Under the pieces are notes generated by a model. It was not told the DNA's origin, did no database searches, and worked only from the letters and a program-made list of their open reading frames with translations. Positions 16,381-24,756 of a DNA stretch of 64,000 bases are shown here, piece after piece; the first letter of the stretch is position 1; every line of letters begins with the position of its first letter. Location of the stretch: NCBI RefSeq assembly GCF_014650815.1, contig NZ_BMVR01000006.1, forward strand, positions 363,912 to 427,911. Direction: 5' to 3'. This DNA is from Streptomyces flavofungini. GTDB lineage: Bacteria; Actinomycetota; Actinomycetes; Streptomycetales; Streptomycetaceae. The position numbers and the translations under genes were made by a program.

Positions 16381-17793
16381 TCAGGCGCTCGCGCCGAGTT
16401 CGCGGACCGCTGCCGCGAACGCGTCACCACGCTTGTTGTAGTTGGTGAACATGTCCATCGACGCACAGGCCGGCGCCATCAGGACGGTGTCCCCCGGCCG
16501 CGCGAGCCGCGCGGCCTGCCGTACGGCCTCGGACATCGCCCCAGTGTCCGTCCGGTCGAGGTCCACGACGGGTACCTCGGGCGCGTGTCGCGCGAGCGCT
16601 TCGCGGATCAGCGCGCGGTCGGCGCCGATCAGGACGACGGCCTTGAGGCACCCTGCCGACTTGTCGACAAGCTCGTCGAAGGTGGCGCCCTTGGCGAGGC
16701 CGCCCGCGATCCACACCACCGACTCGTACGCGGCCAACGACGCCTCGGCGGCGTGGGTGTTGGTCGCCTTGGAGTCGTCGATGTACGCGACGCCGTCGAC
16801 GTCCGCGACATGCTCCATGCGGTGCGCGTCGGGGCGGAAGGCCCGCAGCCCGTCCCGCACGGCCGTCGGCGCCACCCCGAAGGCGCGCGCGAGACCCGCC
16901 GCGGCCAGGGCGTTGGCGATGTTGTGCGGCGCGGGCGGCTTGACGTCGGAGACCTCGGCGAGCTCCTGGGCCTGCTTCTGGCGGTCCGGCACGAAGGCAC
17001 GGTCGACCAGGATGCCGTCCACGATGCCCAGTTGCGAGGGGGCGGGCGCGGTCAGCGTGAAACCGACGGCGCGGCAGCCCTCTTCGACGTCGGCCTCGCG
17101 GACCAGGTCCTCCGTCGCCTTGTCGGCGACGTTGTAGACGCACGCGACCTGGTTGCCCTCGTAGACGCGGCCCTTGTCGGCGGCGTACGCCTCCATGGAG
17201 CCGTGCCAGTCGAGGTGGTCCGGCGCCAGGTTCAGGACGGCGGCCGAGTGGGCACGCAGCGAGGGCGCCCAGTGCAGCTGGTACGAGGACAGCTCGACGG
17301 CGAGGACGTCGTACGCGTCGTCGCCTTCGAGGACCACGTCCACGATCGGGGTGCCGATGTTGCCGACGGCCGCCGTGCGCAGTCCGGCCGCGGCCAGGAT
17401 CGACGCGAGCATCCGCGTGGTGGTGGTCTTGCCGTTGGTGCCGGTGATCGCGAGCCAGGGCGCGGCGTCGGGGCCGCGCAGGCGCCAGGCGATCTCGACG
17501 TCGCCGACGACGTCGACGCCCGCCGCGGCGGCGGCCGCGAACAGCGGTGAGGCGGGCTTCCAGCCGGGCGAGGTGACGACGAGGTCGGTGCCCTCGGGGA
17601 GCGTCTCGGCGTCCCCGAGGCGGACGGCGATCCCGGTGGCCGCGAGCTCGGCGGCCCGCGCCCGGTGGGTCTCGCCGTCGCCGCCGTCCACGACGGTCAC
17701 CGCCGCGCCGAGGCCCGCGAGGGCGCGGGCGGCGCTGAGGCCGCTCACGCCGAGCCCGGCGACGGTGACGTTCCTGCCCTGCCAGCTGGTCAC
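16381..17793 (-). CDS. murD: UDP-N-acetylmuramoyl-L-alanine:D-glutamate ligase MurD
   Basis: Adds D-Glu to UDP-MurNAc-L-Ala, an ATP-dependent cytoplasmic step. 470 residues in the three Mur-ligase domains: N-terminal (VTVAGLGVSGLSAARALAGL), central with P-loop ITGTNGKTTTTRML, and C-terminal (RMEHVADVDGVAYIDDSKAT). The GTG start overlaps the mraY stop in GTGA. The frame stays open upstream through mraY, but the overlap start and family alignment set the N-terminus here. It precedes ftsW by 72 bp. Confidence 0.97.
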   Translation of the reverse strand: MTSWQGRNVTVAGLGVSGLSAARALAGLGAAVTVVDGGDGETHRARAAELAATGIAVRLGDAETLPEGTDLVVTSPGWKPASPLFAAAAAAGVDVVGDVEIAWRLRGPDAAPWLAITGTNGKTTTTRMLASILAAAGLRTAAVGNIGTPIVDVVLEGDDAYDVLAVELSSYQLHWAPSLRAHSAAVLNLAPDHLDWHGSMEAYAADKGRVYEGNQVACVYNVADKATEDLVREADVEEGCRAVGFTLTAPAPSQLGIVDGILVDRAFVPDRQKQAQELAEVSDVKPPAPHNIANALAAAGLARAFGVAPTAVRDGLRAFRPDAHRMEHVADVDGVAYIDDSKATNTHAAEASLAAYESVVWIAGGLAKGATFDELVDKSAGCLKAVVLIGADRALIREALARHAPEVPVVDLDRTDTGAMSEAVRQAARLARPGDTVLMAPACASMDMFTNYNKRGDAFAAAVRELGASA

Positions 17794-18860
17794 TTGGTGG
17801 CCGCCCACCCTGCGTAGAAGAGGCCGAGTCCGACGATCACGCACATGCCCTGGATGATCCAGAAGCGGACCACGACAAGGACTTCGGACCACCCCTTTAG
17901 TTCGAAGTGGTGCTGGAGTGGCGCCATGCGGAAGACGCGTTTGCCGGTGAGGCGGAAGGAGCCGACCTGGATGACCACGGACATGGTGATCAGGACGAAG
18001 AGGCCGCCGAGGAGCGCGAGCAGCAGCTCCGTGCGGGAGCAGATCGCGAGACCGGCGAGCGCGCCGCCGAGGGCCAGCGAGCCGGTGTCGCCCATGAAGA
18101 TCTTCGCGGGCGAGGTGTTCCACCACAGGAAGCCGAAGCAGGCGCCCATCAGCGCGGAGGCCACGACCGCCAGGTCGAGTGGGTCTCTGACCTCGAAACA
18201 CGCCTCCGGGTTGGTCAGCGTGTTCGCGTTGGCGCAGGACTCCTGGTACTGCCAGACACCGATGAAGGTGTAGGCGCCGAAGACCATCACGGAGGCGCCG
18301 GTGGCGAGGCCGTCGAGGCCGTCGGTGAGGTTCACGCCGTTCGACATCGCGAGGATCATGAACAGCGCCCAGACCACGAACAGGACCGGGCCGATCGACC
18401 AGCCGAAGTCCGTGACGAACGACAGCTTGGTGGACGCCGGGGTCTGGTTGCGGTTGTCCGGCCAGTTCAGCGCGAGCACGGCGAAGCCGATGCCGACGAT
18501 GAGCTGGCCGGCCATCTTCGCCTTGGCGCGCAGACCCAGCGAGCGCTGCTTGACGATCTTGATGTAGTCGTCGAGGAAGCCGACCAGGCCCATGCCCGCC
18601 ATCAGGAAGAGCACCAGCAGGCCGGAGAGCGTGAACTCGCCGCCGGTGATGAACTTCGTGAGGAAGTACGCGATGAGCGTGGCCATGATGAAGGCGATGC
18701 CGCCCATGGTCGGCGTACCGCGCTTGCTGTGGTGCTCGCGCGGGCCGTCGTCCCGGATGAACTGGCCGTAGCCCTTGCGGGCCAGGAGCTTGATCAGCAG
18801 GGGCGTACCGACCAGGGTCAGGAAGAGCCCGATCACACCCGCGAAGAGGATCTGCCTCAT
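17790..18860 (-). CDS. mraY: Phospho-MurNAc-pentapeptide translocase MraY
   Basis: Transfers phospho-MurNAc-pentapeptide to undecaprenyl phosphate, giving lipid I. 356 residues, ten predicted membrane helices. Family motifs include GTPTMGG near residue 50, LVGFLDDYIKI with the Asp pair, NLTDGLDGLATG, FMGDTGSLALGG and the His cluster MAPLQHHFELKG. It overlaps murF by 4 bp (ATGA) and murD by 4 bp (GTGA), so the three are tightly coupled. Confidence 0.98.
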   Translation of the reverse strand: MRQILFAGVIGLFLTLVGTPLLIKLLARKGYGQFIRDDGPREHHSKRGTPTMGGIAFIMATLIAYFLTKFITGGEFTLSGLLVLFLMAGMGLVGFLDDYIKIVKQRSLGLRAKAKMAGQLIVGIGFAVLALNWPDNRNQTPASTKLSFVTDFGWSIGPVLFVVWALFMILAMSNGVNLTDGLDGLATGASVMVFGAYTFIGVWQYQESCANANTLTNPEACFEVRDPLDLAVVASALMGACFGFLWWNTSPAKIFMGDTGSLALGGALAGLAICSRTELLLALLGGLFVLITMSVVIQVGSFRLTGKRVFRMAPLQHHFELKGWSEVLVVVRFWIIQGMCVIVGLGLFYAGWAATK

Positions 18861-20278
18861 CGGCCGGCGACCTCGCCCTCACTGGTGTTCTCGAGCAGGG
18901 CCAGCGCGACCCGCTCGAGACCGACCGATCTGGACGCCTTCACAAGGACGACGTCTCCCGGGCGCAGCTCGCTGCGCAACAGGTCGACCGCCGCCTGTGC
19001 GTCGGACACGTGCACCGACTCCTCACCCCACGAACCCTCGTTGTATGCGCCCAGTTGGAGCCAGGACGCTTCCCTGCCCCCGACTGCCACGAGCTTGTTC
19101 ACGTTCAGCCGGACGGCAAGGCGTCCGACCGCGTCGTGCTCGGCGAGCCCGTCGTCACCGAGCTCGGCCATGTGACCGAGCACCGCCCACGTGCGCCCGC
19201 CCTCGGCCTGTGCGGCTCTGCCCATGGCCGCGAGCGCGCGCAGGGCGGCTCGCATGGACTCGGGGTTCGCGTTGTAGGCGTCGTTGACGACCGTCACGCC
19301 GTCCGGGCGCTCGGTGACCTCCATCCGCCAGCGGGACAGCGTGCCCGCCTCGGAGAGCGCGAGGGCGATCTCCTCCACGGACATGCCCAGCTCATGGGCG
19401 ACGGCGGCCGCGGCGAGCGCGTTCGACACGTGGTGCTCACCGTACAGGCGCAGCCGCACGTCGCTGCACCCGGTGGGTGTGGTGAGCGTGAAGGACGGCT
19501 GTCCGTTCTCCGTGAGCCGGACATTCTCGGCGCGTACGTCGGCGTCGGCGGCCTCTCCGAAGAGCAGCACCCGGGCCTTCGTACGGGAGGCCATCGCGCG
19601 TACGAGGGGGTCGTCGGCGTTGAGGATCGCGGCGCCGTCGGCCGGCAGGGCCTCGACCAGCTCGCCCTTTGCTTGCGCGATCTGCTCGCGGCCGCCGAAC
19701 TCGCCGATGTGGGCGGTGCCGACGTTCAGGACCAGGCCGATCCTCGGCGGCGTCAGCTCGGTCAGGTACCGGATGTGGCCGATGCCCCGGGCGCCCATCT
19801 CCAGGACGAGAAACTTCGTCTCGTCGGTGGCGCTCAGCGCGGTCAGCGGCAGGCCGATCTCGTTGTTCAGCGAGCCCGGCGTCCACACGGTGGGCGCCTT
19901 GCGGCCGATGACCTGGGCGACCAGGTCCTTGGTGCTGGTCTTGCCCGCGGAGCCGGTGAGGGCGACGAGGGTCGCGCCGAGCCGGGCGACGACGTGCCGG
20001 GCGAGGGCGCCGAGCGCCCTCGGCACATCGTCGACGACGATCGCGGGCACCCCGCACGGCCGCGTGCCGAGCACGGCGACCGCGCCCGCCCCGACGACCT
20101 GGGCGGCGTAGTCGTGCCCGTCGACGCGCTCGCCCACGAAGGCGGCGAACAGGCCGCCGGGCTCCACCTCACGGGAGTCCCTGACGACCGGCGCGGTCAC
20201 CTGGACCTGCGGATCCGGTATGTCGTACGTCTGCCCGCCGACGACGGTGGCGATCTCGGCGAGGGAGAGGGCGATCAC
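18857..20278 (-). CDS. murF: UDP-MurNAc-tripeptide:D-Ala-D-Ala ligase MurF
   Basis: Adds D-Ala-D-Ala to UDP-MurNAc-tripeptide, the last soluble precursor step. 473 residues from the GTG at 20278, starting IALSLAEIATVVGGQTYDIP. The P-loop is ALTGSAGKTSTKDLVA; later motifs include the EMGARGIGHI segment and NDAYNANPESMRAAL, typical of MurF. The start lies 4 bp after the murE stop. The frame stays open upstream into murE, which I treat as shadow because the aligned N-terminus is at this GTG. Confidence 0.97.
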   Translation of the reverse strand: MIALSLAEIATVVGGQTYDIPDPQVQVTAPVVRDSREVEPGGLFAAFVGERVDGHDYAAQVVGAGAVAVLGTRPCGVPAIVVDDVPRALGALARHVVARLGATLVALTGSAGKTSTKDLVAQVIGRKAPTVWTPGSLNNEIGLPLTALSATDETKFLVLEMGARGIGHIRYLTELTPPRIGLVLNVGTAHIGEFGGREQIAQAKGELVEALPADGAAILNADDPLVRAMASRTKARVLLFGEAADADVRAENVRLTENGQPSFTLTTPTGCSDVRLRLYGEHHVSNALAAAAVAHELGMSVEEIALALSEAGTLSRWRMEVTERPDGVTVVNDAYNANPESMRAALRALAAMGRAAQAEGGRTWAVLGHMAELGDDGLAEHDAVGRLAVRLNVNKLVAVGGREASWLQLGAYNEGSWGEESVHVSDAQAAVDLLRSELRPGDVVLVKASRSVGLERVALALLENTSEGEVAGR

Positions 20279-20282
20279 AACT

Positions 20283-21995
20283 TCATCCCTGGGTTTGCTC
20301 GATAGCTTCGCGAAGCACCAGGCGGTCGTCGAAGGGACGGACCACCCCGGCGATGTCCTGGCCCTGTTCGTGTCCCTTGCCCGCGACCAGGACGGTGTCC
20401 CCGGGCTCGGCGCGGGCGACGGCCGCGCGGATGGCTGCTGCCCGGTCCTCGAAGACGGCGACGTCGCCGCGCTCGTGGGCGGGTACCTCGGCGGCGCCCG
20501 CGAGCATCGTCGCGAGGATGGCGAGGGGGTCCTCGCCGCGGGGGTTGTCGGAGGTGAGTACGGCGGTGTCGGCGAGCCGGGCCGCGGCCGCGCCCATCGG
20601 CCTGCGCTTGGTCTGGTCGCGGTCGCCGCCGCAGCCGAGCACGATGACGAGGCGGCCCTCGGTGACCTTGCGCAGCGCGCGCAGGACCGACTCGACGGCG
20701 TCCGTCTTGTGGGCGTAGTCCACGACGGCGAGGTAGTCCTGTCCGGCGTCGACGCGCTCCAGGCGGCCGGGGACACCCGGCACGGCCGCGACGCCGTCGG
20801 CGGCCTGCTGCGGGTCGATCCCGGCGACGGCCAGCGACACGATCGCGGCGAGGGTGTTGGCGACGTTGAAGGGTCCGGCGAGCGGCGAGCGGGCGGCGAT
20901 CCGCTCGCCCTTGGGGCCGACGGCGGTGAACGTGGAGTCCAGCGGCCCGACTTCGACGTCCTCCGCGCGCCAGTCGGCGTCCGGGTGGCCCTCGGCGGAG
21001 AAGCTGGTGACGGGGACCTCGGACTCGGTGACGAGGCGGCGCCCGTACTCGTCGTCGAGGTTGACCACGCCGAGCCGGGCGCGCCGTTGGGTGAACAGCT
21101 GCGCCTTGGCCCGGAAGTAGTCCTCCATGTCGGAGTGGAACTCCATGTGCTCCGGGCTGAGGTTGTTGAAGACGGCGACGTCGAAGACGCAGCCGTCGAC
21201 CCGGCCGAGCACGAGCGCGTGGCTGGAGACCTCCATCGCGACCGCCTCGACGCCGCGCTCGCGCATCACCGCGAACAGCGCCTGCAGATCGGTCGCTTCG
21301 GGCGTGGTGCGCTCCGACTTGATGCGCTCCTCGCCGATGCGCGTCTCGACGGTGCCGATGAGCCCGGTGGCGCGGACGGCCTTCAGACCGCCCTCGATGA
21401 GGTACGCCGTCGTGGTCTTGCCCGACGTGCCGGTGATGCCGATCTGCAGCAGGTCGCGGCCCGGACGGCCGTACACCGTCGCGGCCAGCTCGCCCATGCT
21501 GCCGCGCGGGTCGGCGACGACGAACACCGGCAGGCCGGTGGCGGCGGCGCGGTCGGCGCCGGTCGGGTCGGTGAGGATCGCGGCGGCACCGAGGTCGGCG
21601 GCCTGGGCCACGAAGTCGGCGCCGTGCATGCGGGCGCCGGGCAGGGCCGCGTAGATGTCGCCGGGGCGCACCGCGCGCGAGTCGTGGGTGATCCCGGTGA
21701 TGGCGGCGTCCGTGCCCGGGGCCGCGGCCCCCAGCTGATCGGCGAGCTCCGCGAGGGGGGTGGCGGAGACCTGGGTCGGCCTCGGCGGTCCCGGGTAGGT
21801 CACGGGAGCGTCCTTCTGGGTGGTTTGGGACTGATCAGCGTGTGGCACGGCGGTGAGCGTACCGGGCGCACCCCCGTTGGGGCCAAAAGGCAGGGGGCCA
21901 CGCGCGGTGGGGTCGGGCGGGGGCACCGGCGGCCGAGGAGTGGCGGCACGGTGTGTCGCGGGCCGGTTCCCCGGGTCCGGGGTGATGGTCGTCAC
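20283..21995 (-). CDS. murE: UDP-MurNAc-L-Ala-D-Glu:meso/LL-diaminopimelate ligase MurE
   Basis: Adds diaminopimelate to the stem peptide; Streptomyces wall uses LL-Dap. 570 residues if started at GTG 21995 (27 bp after ftsI, SD AGGAA). The first 64 or so are Pro/Thr-rich with no match to the fold. A second GTG at 21803 with AAGGAC upstream would give 506 residues, near the usual MurE length. Mur-ligase motifs: GITGTSGKTTTAYLIEGG, then SSHALVLGRVDG, and the substrate loop SDNPRGEDPLAI (DNPR class). I favour 21995 because otherwise over 200 bp would be untranslated inside the operon. Confidence 0.95.
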   Translation of the reverse strand: MTTITPDPGNRPATHRAATPRPPVPPPDPTARGPLPFGPNGGAPGTLTAVPHADQSQTTQKDAPVTYPGPPRPTQVSATPLAELADQLGAAAPGTDAAITGITHDSRAVRPGDIYAALPGARMHGADFVAQAADLGAAAILTDPTGADRAAATGLPVFVVADPRGSMGELAATVYGRPGRDLLQIGITGTSGKTTTAYLIEGGLKAVRATGLIGTVETRIGEERIKSERTTPEATDLQALFAVMRERGVEAVAMEVSSHALVLGRVDGCVFDVAVFNNLSPEHMEFHSDMEDYFRAKAQLFTQRRARLGVVNLDDEYGRRLVTESEVPVTSFSAEGHPDADWRAEDVEVGPLDSTFTAVGPKGERIAARSPLAGPFNVANTLAAIVSLAVAGIDPQQAADGVAAVPGVPGRLERVDAGQDYLAVVDYAHKTDAVESVLRALRKVTEGRLVIVLGCGGDRDQTKRRPMGAAAARLADTAVLTSDNPRGEDPLAILATMLAGAAEVPAHERGDVAVFEDRAAAIRAAVARAEPGDTVLVAGKGHEQGQDIAGVVRPFDDRLVLREAIEQTQG

Positions 21996-22021
21996 GGGCT
22001 GTTCCTGTCCGGGTCCGTGCC

Positions 22022-24040
22022 CTAGCCGCCGTTCGCGGGTCGGCCGGGGGTTTCCGGCTTGCCGGGGTCGAACGTCACCGGGAGCGGGGCGGGGGCCTTG
22101 CCGGTGGGCGGGGCCTGGAGGGTCTTGAGGGCGAACTGCATGACCTTCTTGTAGATGGGGCCGCAGATCTGGCCGCCGAAGTAGCTGCCCTTCGTGGCGT
22201 TCTGGATGACGCAGTAGACGGTGACGCGCGGCTTGTCGGCGGGCGCGAAGCCGGCGAAGGACGAGGTGTAGCCGCGGTAGCGGCCGGTCTGGGGGTCGAC
22301 CCGGTTGGCCGTGCCGGTCTTGCCCGCGACGCGGTAGCCGGGGATGCGGGCCTTGGTGCCGGTGCCTTCCTCGTCGTCGACGACGGACTCCAGCATCCGC
22401 GCGACGGTCCGCGCGGTCTCGGCGCTGACCACGCGGGTCTTCTTCGGCGCGGGCGCGGGCGTGAAGCGGCCGTCGGGCCCCTTGGTGCCGCGCACCAGCG
22501 TCGGCTCGACGCGGACGCCGCCGTTGGCGATGGTCGAGTACACGGACGCCGCCTGCATGGCGTTGATGGAGACGCCCTGGCCGAAGGGGATCGTGAACTG
22601 CTGCGAGGTGGACCACTTGTCGGGCGGCGCGAGGATGCCGGAGGTCTCGCCGGGGAAGCCGAGCCCGGTCTCCTTGCCGATGCCGAACTTCCGCAGGTAC
22701 GCGTAGAGGCTTCGGTTGACCTCCCGCTGCGTCTTGCCGAGTTCGCCGGTGGCGAGGATGGTGCCGATGTTGCTGGACTTGGCGAGCACGCCGTTGAGCG
22801 TGAGGTACCAGGTCGGGTGGTCGATGTCGTCCTGGAAGAGGCGGTCGCCGCGGTGCAGGCGGTTGGGCACGGTCACCCGGGTGCCCGGCGTTGCCGCGTT
22901 CTCCTCCAGGACGGCGGCCATCGACATCACCTTGGCGGTGGAGCCGGGTTCGTAGGCGTCCTGGAGGGCCGCGTTGCCGAGGCTGGCGCTGCGGGCCTGG
23001 GCGAGGTTGTTGGGGTCGAAGCCGGGCGCGTTGGCCATGGCGAGGACCTCACCGGTGCGGGTGTCCTGCACCAGTACGTAGCCGCGGTCCGCCTTGGACT
23101 TCCTGACCTGCTCGGTGATGGCGTCCTGCGCGGCCCACTGGATGTCGCGGTCTATGGTCAGCTCGACGTCCGAGCCGGGCACCGCGGGCTTCTCGGTGCT
23201 GCCCGCAGTGGGCACCTGGCGGCCGCCGGACTGGGCGTAGCGGATCTCGCCCTGCTTGCCCGCGAGTTGCTTGTCGAGCTGCTGCTCGATGCCGCCGCCG
23301 CCCTTGCCGTCGGCGTTGACCCAGCCCAGTATCCCGGCGGCCAGGCCGTCGTTGGGGTACACGCGCTTGCTGGTGGGCACGGCGAAGACGCCCGAGAGGA
23401 CGTTGACCGCCTTGGGGTCGGCGCTCGCCTTGTCCGCGAGCGCGGCACGCAGGTCCTTGATCTGCTTCCAGACCTGCGGTGCCTGGCGGCGGGCCAGCAG
23501 CGTGAAGCGCGTCTTGGGCGTCCGGAGCTTCTTGGCGAGCTGGTCGACGTCCTCGTCGAGGATCGGCGCGAGCAGCCCGGCGGCCTGCTCGGGCGCGTCG
23601 CCGGTCTTCGTCTCCTTGGGCGTGAAGAGGGTGGGGTCGGCGGTGATGTCGTACGCGTCCACGCTGGTGGCGAGTTCGACGCCGCTCCGGTCGGTGATGG
23701 CCCCGCGCTCGGCGGCCAGCTTGTGGCTGGAGTACCGGTTCTTCTCGGCCTTGGCGGCGTAGGTGTCGGCGTCCACGGCCTGCACCTGGAACAGCCGCAC
23801 CACGAACGCCAGCATCACCAGGGTCAGGCCGAGGCTGACCATGCGCAGCCGTGGCCGCGGGCTGCCCAGGCGGATGGTCTTGGCCTGGGGCGCCTTCGGC
23901 GGCCTGGATCCGGCCGGGCGGGGGCCGCGCGAGGCGGGCGGGCGCGCTCCGGGACCCGGCCCGCTCCGGCCGCCGGGGCGGGCGGGCCGCGCCGGGCCGG
24001 GGACCCGGCGCCGTGGGGGTGGCGGTTGGCGGTCCGTCAC
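22022..24040 (-). CDS. ftsI: Penicillin-binding protein FtsI (PBP3-type transpeptidase)
   Basis: Septum-specific class B PBP and partner of FtsW. 672 residues: an unusually long Pro/Arg/Gly-rich cytoplasmic tail (residues 1-65), one membrane helix (MVSLGLTLVMLAFVVRLFQV), PBP dimerisation domain, and transpeptidase domain. Active-site motifs: Ser in GSTAKVMS (SxxK), SSN (AKSSNIGTI) and KTG (VAGKTGTANRV). In Streptomyces ftsI is needed for sporulation septation. It follows ftsL by 5 bp. Confidence 0.97.
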   Translation of the reverse strand: MTDRQPPPPRRRVPGPARPARPGGRSGPGPGARPPASRGPRPAGSRPPKAPQAKTIRLGSPRPRLRMVSLGLTLVMLAFVVRLFQVQAVDADTYAAKAEKNRYSSHKLAAERGAITDRSGVELATSVDAYDITADPTLFTPKETKTGDAPEQAAGLLAPILDEDVDQLAKKLRTPKTRFTLLARRQAPQVWKQIKDLRAALADKASADPKAVNVLSGVFAVPTSKRVYPNDGLAAGILGWVNADGKGGGGIEQQLDKQLAGKQGEIRYAQSGGRQVPTAGSTEKPAVPGSDVELTIDRDIQWAAQDAITEQVRKSKADRGYVLVQDTRTGEVLAMANAPGFDPNNLAQARSASLGNAALQDAYEPGSTAKVMSMAAVLEENAATPGTRVTVPNRLHRGDRLFQDDIDHPTWYLTLNGVLAKSSNIGTILATGELGKTQREVNRSLYAYLRKFGIGKETGLGFPGETSGILAPPDKWSTSQQFTIPFGQGVSINAMQAASVYSTIANGGVRVEPTLVRGTKGPDGRFTPAPAPKKTRVVSAETARTVARMLESVVDDEEGTGTKARIPGYRVAGKTGTANRVDPQTGRYRGYTSSFAGFAPADKPRVTVYCVIQNATKGSYFGGQICGPIYKKVMQFALKTLQAPPTGKAPAPLPVTFDPGKPETPGRPANGG

Positions 24041-24045
24041 TTACG

Positions 24046-24678
24046 TCACCTGCCGGGGGTCGTGGGGGCGGGCCTCGCGGGAGCGGCCGGGGGTGGGGGC
24101 GGTGCGGGGGACTGCCGGGTGTCCGGGGGCGCGGCGGGGGCCTGGGGGGTCGCCGGGGGCCGCGGGCCGGGGGGCGTGCCGGGGCCGGTGGGGGCGCTCG
24201 GGGAGGCCGCCGCGGTGGGCTCCGGCACGGGGGCGGCCGGGGGCTGGGTGGCCGGGGGCGGCGCGGAGACGGGGACGGGGCGGCGGGCCGCGGACTCGCG
24301 GACGGCGGAGGAGCCGGGGGCGACGCCGGGCTTGCCGCGGACGGTGCCGTCGGGGTTCAGGAAGGCGGGGTCGCCGCCGGGGACCAGGCCCAGCTCGCGG
24401 GCGCGGCGCTGCAGGGCGTCCGGGGCGGCGTACTCGTCGACGTCCTTCTGGAGCTCCTGCTCCTCGTCGGTGAGCTCCTGCGTCTCCTTCTTCAGCTTGG
24501 TGAGCTGGAACGAGCCCTCGTTCAGCGAGGAGTTGAGGATGAGGAGCGTGATGAGGCCGCCGCCGAGGAGCAGCACCACCAGGAGCACGAAGGGCGTGCG
24601 CGCGGCCTGGCTCGGCCCGCCGGGCAGCAGCCGGGCGAGCCGCGCGGCCCTCCCCCGCAGCTCGGGCTTCTTGCTCAT
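24046..24678 (-). CDS. ftsL: FtsL/DivIC-like septum formation initiator protein
   Basis: Small bitopic divisome protein with a cytoplasmic N-terminus (MSKKPELRGRAARLARLLPG), one membrane helix (FVLLVVLLLGGGLITLLIL) and a periplasmic coiled coil (QLTKLKKETQELTDEEQELQ) followed by ARELGLVPGG, the FtsL/DivIC hallmark. The last 90 or so residues are Pro/Ala-rich. It is placed exactly where ftsL lies in dcw clusters, between rsmH and ftsI. Its ATG overlaps the stop of the third mini-cistron upstream (ATGA, 24675-24678), so its translation probably depends on that relay. Confidence 0.92.
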   Translation of the reverse strand: MSKKPELRGRAARLARLLPGGPSQAARTPFVLLVVLLLGGGLITLLILNSSLNEGSFQLTKLKKETQELTDEEQELQKDVDEYAAPDALQRRARELGLVPGGDPAFLNPDGTVRGKPGVAPGSSAVRESAARRPVPVSAPPPATQPPAAPVPEPTAAASPSAPTGPGTPPGPRPPATPQAPAAPPDTRQSPAPPPPPAAPARPAPTTPGR

Positions 24679-24704
24679 GCGGCCTCCTCGCTGACGCGGC
24701 TCAC
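24675..24704 (-). CDS. Mini-cistron 3 of the rsmH-ftsL relay (9 codons)
   Basis: GTG start, 9 codons (MSRVSEEAA), TGA stop. Its start overlaps the stop of mini-cistron 2 (GTGA) and its stop overlaps the ftsL start (ATGA). It carries GAGGAGG, a strong SD for ftsL, near its 3' end. Likely role is translational coupling rather than a functional peptide; this is inference from the layout. Confidence 0.5.
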   Translation of the reverse strand: MSRVSEEAA

Positions 24705-24730
24705 GGGGCCTCTTCGGCGAGGCCGCTCAC
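24701..24730 (-). CDS. Mini-cistron 2 of the rsmH-ftsL relay (9 codons)
   Basis: GTG start, 9 codons (MSGLAEEAP), TGA stop; both ends overlap neighbours by GTGA. It contains GAAGAGG as a possible SD for the next unit. It shares the MS....EEA pattern with unit 3, and its period is 26 bp, as if a stop/start junction had been copied in tandem. Confidence 0.5.
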   Translation of the reverse strand: MSGLAEEAP

Positions 24731-24756
24731 GGGGCTTGTCTCCTGCGGTCGCTCAC
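24727..24756 (-). CDS. Mini-cistron 1 of the rsmH-ftsL relay (9 codons)
   Basis: GTG start overlapping the rsmH stop (GTGA at 24753-24756), 9 codons (MSDRRRQAP), TGA stop overlapping unit 2. It contains GCAGGAGA, a good SD for unit 2. The three units exactly fill the gap between rsmH and ftsL with no untranslated base. Confidence 0.5.
   Translation of the reverse strand: MSDRRRQAP

Noticed and set aside
16381..18882. MurD fused to an upstream 360-residue extension
   Set aside because: The extension is mraY read in another frame; MurD's family N-terminus and the GTGA overlap place its start at 17793.
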